DNA of 64,000 nucleotides from Blastomussa wellsi. Lineage: Eukaryota; Cnidaria; Anthozoa; Scleractinia; Plerogyridae. Made by a program: the position numbers and the translations under genes. The notes under the pieces were generated by a model, which did not search any database, was not told the origin of the DNA, and saw only the letters and a program-made list of their open reading frames with translations. Where the stretch lies: the NCBI GenBank assembly GCA_947652115.1, contig OX393565.1:11247865-11311864 (forward strand), read 5' to 3'. Positions 34,953 through 43,822 of the stretch are shown here, in pieces. Numbering within the stretch: the stretch's first letter is position 1; every line of letters begins with the position of its first letter.

Positions 34953-35004
34953 GTTGTCTTGCTGTTGCTCGACCCACTTTTTACCCACACTTCACCGTAA
35001 ATAA
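34953..35004 (+). CDS. Cysteine-rich terminal exon g (16 codons) with overlapping poly(A) signal
   Basis: After TTTTTTTCCTAG the exon encodes LSCCCSTHFLPTLHRK and ends in a TAA (35002-35004) that lies within AATAAA (35000-35005). It is preceded by a partial copy of the 3' end of exon e (about 34899-34940), including an AATAAA at 34932-34937. Like exon f it needs an upstream coding exon. Confidence 0.4.
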
Positions 35005-35030
35005 AAAGTGTTATTGTACTTTTTTTTCAG

Positions 35031-35160
35031 AATGTGTCGATCTAACGTTTTCATGTATGGGTTGATGTTCTGGTGTCCAAACTGCGAATATGATACTGTT
35101 TTCATGAACTTTCTTGGCGAGAGTTTTTATTGTTGTGATTGTAACACGAACGTCATTTGA
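35031..35160 (+). CDS. Cysteine-rich terminal exon h: 42-residue zinc-ribbon-like module, paralogue of e
   Basis: Same structure as exon e: a TTTTTTTTCAG acceptor, one base, ATG, 42 codons with CPNC and CCDC pairs, TGA at 35158-35160 and AATAAA at 35167-35172. It differs from exon e at only a handful of residues, and the length is conserved exactly. The strict conservation of length and cysteines between copies suggests selection for the protein. Confidence 0.6.
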
Positions 35161-35193
35161 GATGTAAATAAAGTGTTTTTTCTTTTTTCCTAG

Positions 35194-35347
35194 GGTATAC
35201 GCCTCTGAATGGTTAAGACAGTACTTTAGTCCATTACCCCTTCGTTTATTTTGTAAAGATTGTAAACGTTACAAGATTTGTTTGTATCCCACTTGGATGT
35301 ATTGTTTGATCTGTGAAAGAGAAATCGACATTAAAGTTTTTTTGTAA
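35194..35347 (+). CDS. Cysteine-rich terminal exon i: 50-residue zinc-ribbon-like module
   Basis: After CTTTTTTCCTAG the exon reads one base and then 50 codons (VYASEWLRQYFS...) to TAA. It holds CKDC and CLIC pairs spaced like those of exons e and h, so it is probably a distant relative. It has no usable ATG before the cysteines, hence it must be joined to an upstream coding exon. The phase-2 donor at 34049 fits. Confidence 0.5.
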
Positions 35348-35550
35348 AAAAATTTACCCTGGTATTACAGACTCGATTGGGATGTGCTCGTACCCTTTGA
35401 TTTGAGATGTAAATAAAGTGTTTCTCTGAATGGTTAAGACATTACTTTAGTCGATTACCCCTTCATTTATTTTGTAAAGATTGTAAACGTTACAAAGTTA
35501 CGTTGTATCCCACTCGTAATACCCCCTTGCCATTGCCAACTGTTTGAGAT
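35348..35550 (+). pseudogene. Exon j: duplicated copy of exon i lacking its acceptor
   Basis: From 35400 the sequence repeats the TTTGAGATGTAAATAAAGTG block and then, from 35425, the exon i coding part (SEWLRHYF..., CKDC). The TTTTTTCCTAG acceptor and the first codons are missing, and the second cysteine pair has been replaced by unrelated residues before TGA at 35545. It is therefore probably dead. Confidence 0.45.
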
Positions 35551-35626
35551 GACTTTTAGAATCGACATGTGGTACGTGTGGAAAATCTTTCACTGGTGTG
35601 AAACCCTGTAATTGTTTTGTTTTCAG

Positions 35627-35732
35627 ATACTACGAGGGATTGTTATTTGTAGAATGTGTTAGATGTGCGGCGAAAAGAAGAAGTTGTCCATATTCTGTGA
35701 TTATACGTTTGAAATGCTTTTAATGCAATAAA
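35627..35732 (+). CDS. Cysteine-rich terminal exon k with poly(A) signal
   Basis: Behind TTGTTTTCAG the exon, again one base then codons, encodes 31 residues (YYEGLLFVECVRCAAK...), with cysteines in a CxxC plus two single positions. It ends TAA at 35721-35723, and AATAAA follows at 35727-35732. It is the last member of the array and converges with the - strand gene that ends at 35739. Confidence 0.45.
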
Positions 35733-35738
35733 AAACGG

Positions 35739-36842
35739 TTATTTACAAGTGTGTGTCTTCATCCATAACCAAAACGCGTGACATTCTACCATGCTACAAT
35801 GTGCCCTAGTACAATTAAAATGAAAACCGCAATCGGGTAAGGGTTCTACGATCGTTTCTAACACTCGTTCGAATTTCGGACAACCGTAGTCTTCTAAATT
35901 TAAACTGGGAATGTTCAGTTCGTTTAACAAGTCTCTTTCCACGTGACCACCCTTGTAAGCCACCACGTCACACCCGCGAAACCTGTGACGCGAGTAAAGT
36001 TCCAACAGTTCGTCTTTTACTTTGAATTGAGGGAGGGCCTTTTCGTCTTTCGTGGGAGACAACGTCAGTCCGTGCACGTTGTATTTCACGTACCAGACCG
36101 TCCTCTTGTCTTTGGGGAATAACGCGTCCCAACGTACGGGAGGGTAAAAGGCCACTCGTCCGTATTCCCCATTCCACGCGTGATAACCCAGTTCCCTCAC
36201 CGCAAAGTTGTCTTCTAGGCGAAAGCCTTCCAAGTCCAAAACCATGCACACCTCAGCGTCTGTAAGGATGAGGACCCTCGTGAGTCGCTTTGCTAAACCC
36301 CTTGGGTAACTTGTCCGCCCACTGGAAGAACTCGCACTTGAAGGAATTACGACACTTGAAGTAGAGTCTCCCCGGGTTCTTTTCCGACTTGGACATGCAC
36401 AACAAGACGGAACATCCACAATGACACTTTAGATCTTTCTGGTTTCTGGAGTAGTACTCGTTCAGGGTGTCGCGGAACTTTCGAAAATACTGGGGCCCTT
36501 CTTCCACACCCATACACACGTAACACAAATCTCTGTCGTCGTCGTCTTTACCCACGCCGCACATGTAGTACTCCCATCCGTTCTTGGCTTGCTTGCGCAG
36601 CAACGGGGTTCGGTCGTGTATGGGGCACGTCAGAGGAATCGAGGCTAGGAAGGCGTCTGGGTCGAATTCTGCGAAGCAATGCGAGAAAGGACGTGAGTCT
36701 TTATGTGACGGCGTTTTGACGTGTAGGGTCTAGAGAGATGTCTCAGATGCATGTACAATTTTAGACGGTCCCGCTTCGTCTTGAATTTCGATTTTCTGAA
36801 TTCCAAATCCCGTTCGTCCTGTAGGTCGTGAGGTCCCTGCAC
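35739..36842 (-). pseudogene. GRF zinc-finger plus exonuclease-like protein, frame-broken
   Basis: The 5' part (about 36680-36253) includes CHCG followed by SEKNPGRLYFKCR and KCEFFQWAD, a textbook GRF-type zinc finger that binds single-stranded nucleic acid in DNA-processing enzymes. The 3' part, in another frame (from about 36290 to 35739), has VLDLEGF, whose D-x-E pattern resembles Exo I of DEDD 3'-5' exonucleases. Conserved-looking RELGYHAW and YKGGHVERDLL blocks follow. A frame change lies between 36250 and 36300, and another probably near 36720 if translation starts at 36842. The exonuclease call is inference. It may act in replication or repair of the element's DNA. Confidence 0.6.
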
Positions 36843-36904
36843 CCACTTTTCGAAATGACACTTTTTGTGCCTGCCGAGTGCGACACCTTTGAAAAGTTTA
36901 AACT

Positions 36905-37645
36905 ATGGTTTTCGACACCTTTCGCTTCTACACCAACAACACCAAAGTCGAAGGACTCGTGAACGATCCGGACCTTTACGCCAAAATCGCCACCTTCTCC
37001 ACACTGGACGATGTGAAACCGGACGACCACACGACCGCCTTCTTTTTCGACATTTGTCACATCCCGTTCAGCGAGTACGAACTGACCGAGGAACGCTTAC
37101 ATCTCCAGAACCCAGACTGGTTCGACAAACATTGGGCGTTCGACAAAGGTATGTACGACGTGTACTTGTTCCAGCACAGGTGGTTCGAGTATCATCACGC
37201 GCAAAACAAATTCGTGATCTGTGACAAGCCCGATTTGGAAGGTGACGCCGCCATCATCACCGGCGACGAGGTCGCTCTGTCGTTCTCTGCCGTGCACGCC
37301 CTGGAATCTCTGTTCGGTTGTTTGACTACGGCACGCAATCTGATCGAGGACGATATAGTGAACCCCTTCGATCTGAAGGTGGAGGACACCTACGATTACA
37401 AACGACTGTGCGACAGATTCGCCCGACTGTTGTACGCGGAAAGAGAGACGAGCGAATTCTGGTTCGCCAAGACCAGGACCCTGGTGCGCGACTACGGATG
37501 CGACATTTGCAGAGAAGAATGGGACGCTTTAGAAGCCAGAGACATGAACTTCTACGATAAGGAATTAAGAGAATTTAGATCGTGTTGTAGCGACGTAGGG
37601 TGTTGCTACATCAAGGGTGCCTTTTACCCTGTTGTCTTCATTTGA
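36905..37645 (+). CDS. Intact unknown Polinton protein, 246 residues
   Basis: The ATG at 36905 follows an in-frame TAA by two codons, so the start is well defined. The protein is acidic and aromatic-rich, with a C-terminal cysteine cluster (CDICREEW ... CCSDVGCC). I recognise no domain. It opens the long + strand run, is divergent from the GRF gene with about 60 bases between them, and is followed after four bases by the next gene. The frame is fully open in an otherwise decaying element. Confidence 0.75.
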   Translation: MVFDTFRFYTNNTKVEGLVNDPDLYAKIATFSTLDDVKPDDHTTAFFFDICHIPFSEYELTEERLHLQNPDWFDKHWAFDKGMYDVYLFQHRWFEYHHAQNKFVICDKPDLEGDAAIITGDEVALSFSAVHALESLFGCLTTARNLIEDDIVNPFDLKVEDTYDYKRLCDRFARLLYAERETSEFWFAKTRTLVRDYGCDICREEWDALEARDMNFYDKELREFRSCCSDVGCCYIKGAFYPVVFI

Positions 37646-37648
37646 GTC

Positions 37649-37933
37649 ATGAATAGCGAAGCGTACTGGTGTTGGGTGAAAGACGTGTGTCTACGCGTCT
37701 ATCTCAAATATGGGCGAGGGATCACGGTTCCCTTAGATCCTGATCCCGTCCACGATCCCTTGCATGTTTTCGACGAGGCCGACGTACAAAACAAACCCTT
37801 TCGTTTCGCCGTCTACATAATGTGGTTGAGGTACCAACCCCACGCTTTCGATTGGTTTAATTGTCTGTTGACGCAACGCGACGACCTGGTACGGGATTGC
37901 ACGGTACGACTGACCACCATTCTGGCGACATGA
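37649..37933 (+). CDS. Small unknown protein, 94 residues
   Basis: ATG at 37649 right after the preceding stop. The protein is aromatic- and Asp-rich (NSEAYWCWVKDVC start). Its stop (TGA 37931-37933) overlaps the integrase start in ATGA, the junction style of this gene run. No family recognised. Confidence 0.65.
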   Translation: MNSEAYWCWVKDVCLRVYLKYGRGITVPLDPDPVHDPLHVFDEADVQNKPFRFAVYIMWLRYQPHAFDWFNCLLTQRDDLVRDCTVRLTTILAT

Positions 37934-38930
37934 AACGAGCATTGCAGAACTACGTCGATCCTTCCAAACCTGGCAGTTTGGGAGGCGTGCATCGGTTTGC
38001 CAGAGCCCACCGACTCGACCCGACTCAAGTCAAGAAACTCTTGGAAACGGAACTCGCGTACACGTTACACAAACCCAGAAGGAGACGTTACCCCACCTTA
38101 CCCGTGTTGGTGTTCGGCATCGACGAGCAATGGGTGGCCGACCTGATCGAGGTGCAAAACATCGCGAGAGAAAACAAAGGGTACAGGTACCTGCTGACGG
38201 TCGTGGATGCTCTTTCCAAGTATGCGTGGGTGGAACCGGTCAAAAACAAGACGGGGAAAGCCGTGACGGAAGCCTTCGCCAAGATCTTGAAGCGAGCCAA
38301 AGGTAGAAAACCGATCAATTTACAGACGGACGACGGTAAAGAATTTTACAACAAGACTTTTCCACGGCCGGAGACACCAAAGCCCTGAAGGAACGCATGT
38401 ACAGGTACTTCACTGCCGCGAACACGACGAATTACATCAAAGTGCTGCCCGCCTTGGTGAAAGGGTACAACGTCTCGTTTCACCGAAGCATCGGCATGGC
38501 ACCCGCAAAAGTGAACTCGGCCAACCAAGAAGCCGTGTGGAACGTGTTGTACGCCAAGAGCTCGAAAGGGAAGATAAAAAGAAGACGTCGCGGCAGCGAA
38601 TTCAAAGTGGGCGACAAGGTACGTCTCAACACGAAATTTCGTCCTTTTCAGAAAGGTTACTTGCCCGGATGGACGGAGGAAGTGTTCGTGGTGTGCCGAG
38701 TGAAGCCGGGACCTCCTCTGACCACTTACGAGTTGGACGAATACGACGGCACTCCTCTGAAAGGCACGTTTTACAAGCAGGATTTGCAAAAAGTGTCCGT
38801 GGGAGACGACGACCTGTTCAGGGTGGAAATGATTCTGAAACGAAAAGGTACAAAAGTCCCGGTACGTTGGAAAGGATGGCCAATCAAATACGATAGCTGG
38901 ATCGACAAGAAAGCTCTGGTGACACCATGA
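37930..38930 (+). pseudogene. Polinton integrase (DDE) with chromodomain, catalytic region deleted
   Basis: This retroviral-type integrase inserts the element into host DNA. From ATG 37930 the core shows ADLIEVQ (first Asp), a YLLTVVDALSKYAWV block and TDDGKEF (second Asp). Near 38355-38390 the frame changes, and the segment that should carry the third catalytic residue, the glutamate of a VERFN-like block, is missing. Only a short STAGDTKA stretch connects to LKERMYRYF. The C-terminal half is open and ends in a chromodomain (FRVEMILKRKG ... VRWKGWP ... DSW). The deletion means no strand-transfer activity. The stop overlaps the next ATG. Confidence 0.88.
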
Positions 38931-39925
38931 AAGACTTTTACGTCAAGTTGACGAGCGGTTCAAATCGGTTCGAATTTCCAGACAACCGAGCCAACCGTTT
39001 CAAGAACAGACTCCCGTACCTGATGCAGTTCAAGGAACCCGGTTGGAAAGTGGGCATGACAGACATTCACGTGCCCAAAGCGCCCCGTCGAGTGGACTTG
39101 AAAGATCCCTTCTTGTTCCGTTTCGAGTGGCACTTGAAGTACGGCGACGGAACTTATGCCGGTGCGGACGACATGACGTTGGAGATCACGCGCGACGTTC
39201 TGGAACGGCTGCACCCCAACATCGCCAGCGGTACCCAACTCCTGCAAGCCGTGAGACGTCTCTACTACAAGACGTTGCCAGACGTGGACGTGGTGGACGC
39301 CGACCTGGGACGAGAGGGTGGAGAGAAATTTTACACCCAGCTCGTGTTCGACCGAGATGAATTCGTCTTGGACAACCGCGAAACGTTCACGGGGGACGTC
39401 AATCGTTACCCGGCCGTGTTTGTGGGATTTCGATTGGCCCTAGACATGGGACGGATCGAGGTGACGGGTCTGCCCGATACTCCCGTCTACGTCCTGGGCG
39501 ACAATTTATGCAAAGACTTTCCAGACGACACCGTGCCCGGTGCCACCGACATCGTGGAAGGCAACGACGAATTTTACAAAGTGGACAACGATGCCCTCCA
39601 GTTGAGCTGTTTCTGCAATTGGGTGTTTTCGTACCTGGACGAAAGTTATGAAAGAGCCTTCGGGTCCAATCGACGCCAACTGTTCGTGCACTCCAGCGTG
39701 GTGGAAAGCATCCCCGTGGGCGTACGCATGACAAATCTCTTGGGGGACATTCCGTACTCCTTGGAACGGCGCGGCTACGAGATGCAACACGTTCGATATA
39801 TGCCCGTACGCGGAGAACTCTTGGACATTATCGAGATCGTGGTGAAGGAGGAGGAAGACGACACCGACGTTCACTTCGAAACCGGGAACACCGTGGTGAC
39901 GTTACATTTCAAGTATGCCTGGTAA
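38927..39925 (+). CDS. Unknown conserved Polinton protein, paralogue A (332 residues, intact)
   Basis: The N-terminus has the pattern FYVKLTSGSNRFEFPDN.. and GWKVGMTDIHVP, and the C-terminus ends VVTLHFKYAW. The same layout recurs in the next gene, and I associate it with a widespread family of uncharacterised cnidarian Polinton-encoded proteins. It sits between integrase and capsid genes and may be a virion surface or attachment component, which is inference from position and lack of enzymatic motifs. The frame is complete. Confidence 0.75.
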   Translation: MKDFYVKLTSGSNRFEFPDNRANRFKNRLPYLMQFKEPGWKVGMTDIHVPKAPRRVDLKDPFLFRFEWHLKYGDGTYAGADDMTLEITRDVLERLHPNIASGTQLLQAVRRLYYKTLPDVDVVDADLGREGGEKFYTQLVFDRDEFVLDNRETFTGDVNRYPAVFVGFRLALDMGRIEVTGLPDTPVYVLGDNLCKDFPDDTVPGATDIVEGNDEFYKVDNDALQLSCFCNWVFSYLDESYERAFGSNRRQLFVHSSVVESIPVGVRMTNLLGDIPYSLERRGYEMQHVRYMPVRGELLDIIEIVVKEEEDDTDVHFETGNTVVTLHFKYAW

Positions 39926-40912
39926 AGAGTTTTACCTCACGTTACCCAGCGACAGCAGTCGCTGCGAATATCCCAAGAACACGAACAATCACTTCAAGGT
40001 GCGACTACCCAATCCAATTCGTTTGGAAGGACAAGGTTGGAAAGTGGGATTGAGCAGCATTTCCTTACCCGATGCCAAGATCGACTTGACGAAATTCAAA
40101 TCCTTGAACAGTCCTCTCCTGAGCGTCAAGTGGTTGGCCAAAACGAAAGTTGGTGGAAGTAGACTGAAGGTGGAAGAACGATCCACAGAGTTGGCGTTCG
40201 ACGACATCCTTTACGACGAGAACATCGTGGACGGTCTCAGTTTCGTGAAAGCCTTGATTTTCAAGTTTGATCAAGTGACCAATTCCAAACGCAGCCACAA
40301 TGACACGGGATCCTACGAATCAAACGAAATTGGAATACACCTTCACGTGGGAAGGAGACGAGTTGTTGTTGGACAATTCCCAGTTCTCTATGCCGACGCC
40401 GTTTTTAAAATGATGTTCAACGAAAAGTTGGCTTTTTACATGGAAGACAGAAGAGAACGGAGATATCGTGCTCGGACCAAACCTGAAGGAGGAACACTAC
40501 ACCACCCAGATACCCAATCCTGCAGACGTACCCAAAGAAGATGGAGAAGAGGCCTCATTCTGGCGCCTCAAAGACGGAAAGTTGTACTTGAGTTGCTTGT
40601 GCAATTGGCGATTCGTCAACTTCAATAGAGCCATTCAAAAAGTGATAGGAGGCATCACGTTCGTTGATCGTGTACTCGGACGTGGCCCAGAGTTCCGTGG
40701 TGGGCGATCAAGTCACCAATCTATTGCGAGAAGTCAACTACGTGAGAAAAGGACGAGGCAACGCCTACTTCGAACCGCTCCACGCACAATATATTCCGGT
40801 GCGCAAGGACACGTTGGGCATTTTCGAGACACAAGTGTCCGAGACGAACGGAACCCTTACGAAATTCGGTGGAGGCAGAACCCTCTTAACTTTGCATTTC
40901 AAACGAGAATGA
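39915..40912 (+). pseudogene. Unknown conserved Polinton protein, paralogue B (frame-broken)
   Basis: It starts MPGKEFYLTLPSDSSRCEYP, with GWKVGLSSISLP soon after and LLTLHFKRE at the end, matching paralogue A in both ends and overall length. Frame changes are visible near 40310-40340, 40460 and 40640-40670. The start overlaps the end of paralogue A by 11 bases. Tandem duplication followed by decay of the second copy, or two genes with distinct roles of which one has decayed, are both possible. Confidence 0.75.
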
Positions 40913-41157
40913 GAGGAGGTAGTTTGACGCGCTACGTACCCGACCAAGACGGCACAGGTTTCTTCAAAGACATCCTTTCCTCCACCGCCTGAGAAGGTTG
41001 GTGAGGTTTAAAAAGGGGTCCGTTGGGTCTACCCGTCAACATTTCCATTGCTGTGGCCGGAGCCAAGAGAGGAGCGAAACGCACGGTGAAACGTAAGATA
41101 GAAAGAGAAGCCAGCAAGAGACTCAAGAGAGGCCTCAACGATCTGTTTGGTTCGTGA
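40909..41157 (+). pseudogene. Small basic virion-type protein with two in-frame stops
   Basis: The frame starts in an ATGA overlap (40909) with MRGGSLTRYVPDQDG and stays open to 41157, except for TGA codons at 40990-40992 and 41002-41004. The remainder is Lys/Arg-rich (KRGAKRTVKRKIERE) and ends LNDLFGS. The Gly-Gly near the N-terminus and basic body resemble the small core or minor capsid proteins of adenovirus-like elements. The next ATG overlaps the stop again. Confidence 0.6.
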
Positions 41158-41363
41158 TGATGATGAATCCCATCTATTCCAGACGCGTGAAATAGATAAG
41201 GAAAATAAGTCAACGAGGTGGGACGCTTTGGTCCGGCGCTGGCGCCGCTCGATTTCCTTGGACCGACTTGGTGAAACAACTGCAGCGACAGTATCCTATA
41301 AAAAAGCGAGGTCAACGCGGAGGTACGTTCATTCTCAGACGTCAACACAAACGAAAACGATGA
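41157..41363 (+). pseudogene. Second small basic protein with an in-frame TAG
   Basis: From ATG 41157 (three ATG in a row) one frame runs to the ATGA overlap with the capsid gene at 41360, interrupted only by TAG at 41193-41195. It contains SQRGGTLWSGAGAARFP and KKRGQRGGTF, two RGG-T sites that fit adenain-type cleavage, and an Arg/Lys-rich end. This is a probable core or minor capsid peptide. Confidence 0.55.
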
Positions 41364-42645
41364 CGGATCTCGTGCCACTGACCGGATTGGCGGGCGTGTC
41401 CAATCCCAAATTGGATCTGTTCCGCGTCCCACCCACCGATGTCAGCATCTCCAGTTTTCGCATGGTGCCCATCCAGACCTTTACCACAGGAATCAACCAA
41501 GTGGACTTTCAGGTCGATCCGCAAGAAGATTACATCGATTTGAGTCGCAGTTACTTCGAAGTGGAATTGAGGTTGAAGAAAGCGGCGGACGTTACCAATA
41601 ACGCAGTGGCAGACAACGTGTTTCCCGTCAACAACTTGGCGCACACCTTGTTCAAACAGATCAACGTCAAACTCAACGGAACCTTGATCAGTCCTCAGAC
41701 TGACACGTACCATTACAAGGCCTACCTCGAAACGTTGCTGAACCACGACAGAGACGATGGCGACACCATCTTGAAACCTCAAGGCTGGTACAACGGCATC
41801 GACTGTCCCAACACGTTGACGGCCAACAACCTGGACGATGCCGCGCCTCACGCCGCCTTCGAAGCTCTGACTACCACTCAACAAGAAACCGTCAAAGCCC
41901 TGAAAGCCGAAAGAGCCAAGTACCTGGGAGGTACGTCACGCCCCACATCGAAGTGTTTCACATGGACAAGGTCTTGGTGCCAGGCGTGCAACTCCAGATC
42001 CAGATGTACTTCAACAACCCAGATCTGTTCACCGTGGGTGTCGTAGGGCAAGCTGCGGCTCGACTCACCAGCCAAGATGTCAAAGTCAGACTGTACCTCT
42101 GTCAACTGAGACTCAATCCCTCCGTGTACTTGGAATTGGAAAACAAACAGAGAACGACCAGGAAACCTGTCAGCTACACCACCGTGAGAGGCGAAATCAG
42201 GACCTACAACATGCAAGGCAACCAACAACGCTTCGAGATCAACAACCTGTTTCAAGGACGCATCCCCAATCGCTTGGTGGGAGGAGAAGAGTACCCGAAC
42301 GAGACGTTGGAACTGGTGCACGACGACGACAGCAAGGATCTGAGAGGATACTTCAGGTTCCTGCAAGCCACGGGGTGTCTGTGCCGAAAGAAAGGAAACA
42401 TGGTGAGGAGCGAGGAATGGGGACAAGGCAGGAACAGCACGCTGTTCGTATTTGACAACGCGGCCAACTGATGTTTGGACAGTCCCATGTTGAATCCCAA
42501 ACAGAGCGGAGAGGTGCAGCTGGTCCTGAATTTCGTTGCCAATCCGGGCGGGAGTCAACATCACGGTCGTGGTGTACGGCGAATTCGAAAACTTGTTAGA
42601 AGTCGACGCCAACAAAGCCGTCCTGTACAACGTGTACGAATGCTG
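41360..42645 (+). pseudogene. Major capsid protein (double jelly-roll type), frame-broken
   Basis: ATG 41360 opens a frame with TDVSISSFRMVPIQTF and PVNNLAHTLFKQINVKLNGTL, characteristic of the Polinton/adintovirus major capsid family. The frame changes near 41930-41950, and the second part (VPGVQLQIQMYFNN..) runs to TGA at 42469-42471. After the stop the same frame continues (CLDSPMLNPKQSGEVQL), then shifts again near 42550 before a terminal Cys and stop near 42645. Total length, about 425 codons, is close to other members. With these three lesions it cannot make capsid. Confidence 0.85.
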
Positions 42646-43128
42646 ATGGAATGCGTGGCCCTGAACAACGTGCAGTTGGACCATTTGGCAGAAGCAGATC
42701 CCACAGATCCGTCCGACTTACCGGGTCGCCATTGGCTCTCCCTGTGGACCGAAGGCAATGTGTGCGAGGTGATGGACAGTTACGCGTTACCTCTGGAGGC
42801 GTACCAGACCGTGGGACCGTTGCAAGCGTGGTTAAAGAAACATTGGAAGCATGTGATCCGAAACGGACAGAGTTTACAGTCGCTGTTCAGCAAGAGTTGC
42901 GGCGATTACGCCCTGTTGTATTTGAGTTCGAAAGCCAGAAACGAAAGCATGCAATACTTTGTAAATCGATTCTCCAAACACGATTACGCGGCCGACGACC
43001 ACAAAGTAGGCCAGATGTTACGAGAAAAAATAGTAAGAGCCTTAGGATGGCAAGACGTTTGTAAACGACCTCACGTTCAGAACACCGTGCGATCGCACAG
43101 CGGTGTAAATCACTTGTTTTTCAAATAA
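42643..43128 (+). CDS. Adenain-like cysteine protease, short N-terminus
   Basis: This protease matures virion proteins at Gly-Gly sites. Visible landmarks in order are PGRHWLSLW (catalytic His), EVMDSYALPLE (acidic residue), NGQSLQ (oxyanion Gln) and SKSCGDYALLYL (catalytic Cys). The His-Asp-Gln-Cys order is that of adenovirus protease and its Polinton relatives. At about 161 residues it is shorter than relatives, with an abbreviated part before the His, so an N-terminal deletion is possible. It follows the capsid gene directly. The RGG-containing small proteins nearby are likely substrates. Confidence 0.8.
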   Translation: MMECVALNNVQLDHLAEADPTDPSDLPGRHWLSLWTEGNVCEVMDSYALPLEAYQTVGPLQAWLKKHWKHVIRNGQSLQSLFSKSCGDYALLYLSSKARNESMQYFVNRFSKHDYAADDHKVGQMLREKIVRALGWQDVCKRPHVQNTVRSHSGVNHLFFK

Positions 43129-43142
43129 AGAGGTGTGAAAAC
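43110..43142 (+). promoter_or_regulatory. Possible internal poly(A) signal after the protease gene
   Basis: AAATAAAGAGGTG spans the protease stop codon, placing AATAAA at the gene end. It could terminate a transcript unit within the virion run. Single motif, so weak. Confidence 0.3.
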
Positions 43143-43165
43143 GAACCCTGTAGTCACTCTTTACC

Positions 43166-43822
43166 ATGGATCGAGGTGAAGCGTTCACCTTCAACTGTCC
43201 GTGCAGCATCTTGATTGTGGGACCGTCGGGCTGCGGTAAGACGGTCTTCACTTCCAAACTCTTGACGGAAAACGCCGACTTGTTCGGGTCATCCCCCCAG
43301 GTCGTACGATACTGTTACGGCGCGTGGCAGGACAAATTCCAGGACATGCAGCGAAGAGGCATCAAATTCCACGAAGGCATTCCAGACACGAACAATTTGA
43401 AAAAGTGGTTTCCCAAAGGAGGTGTACTGGTGATGGACGATTTGATGGACGAAGGAGGCAGCGACAAACGCATGCTCGATCTATTCACCAAACACTCTCA
43501 TCATCAAAACATCACGGTGTTGTACTTGTGTCAAGACATGTTCCCGCCCGGCAAGTACGCCAAGAGCATTTCCAGAAACGCGCATTACGTGGTAGCGTTC
43601 AAGAACCCTCACGACCAAACTTGAAACTTGGTGCTTCAAGCGTTTCCGAATAAGTGGAAAGACGTGCACGACAGGTACAGACGAGTGACAGACAAGCCTT
43701 TCGGTTACATGGTCTTGGACTTGCATCCTGCCAGCAGCGACGATCGACGACTCCTCAGCCACTTGTTAAAAGACGAGGGATACGTGCGATGTTATCAGTT
43801 TGAAGAAGACGATGACCCATAA
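43166..43822 (+). pseudogene. Genome-packaging ATPase (FtsK/HerA type) with one in-frame stop
   Basis: The ATP-binding site is clear: GPSGCGKT (Walker A, about residues 18-25), GGVLVMDDLMDE (Walker B, about 90-101) and a polar LCQDMFPP segment (sensor-like). The enzyme pumps DNA into capsids in adintovirus-like and related systems. The frame is interrupted by TGA at 43622-43624 and continues in the same frame (NLVLQAFPNKW...) to 43822. A CGA to TGA change would account for it. Start ATG 43166. Confidence 0.85.

Noticed and set aside
41878..42684. 268-codon - strand frame over the capsid gene
   Set aside because: Antisense of the capsid frame. GC-rich viral codons leave long shadows, and it has no recognisable features.
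40990..43624. Reassigned or read-through UGA codons in the Polinton
   Set aside because: TGA also serves as the normal stop in many ATGA gene overlaps here. One broken gene has a TAG (41193), and frameshifts accompany the stops. Decay explains the pattern more simply.
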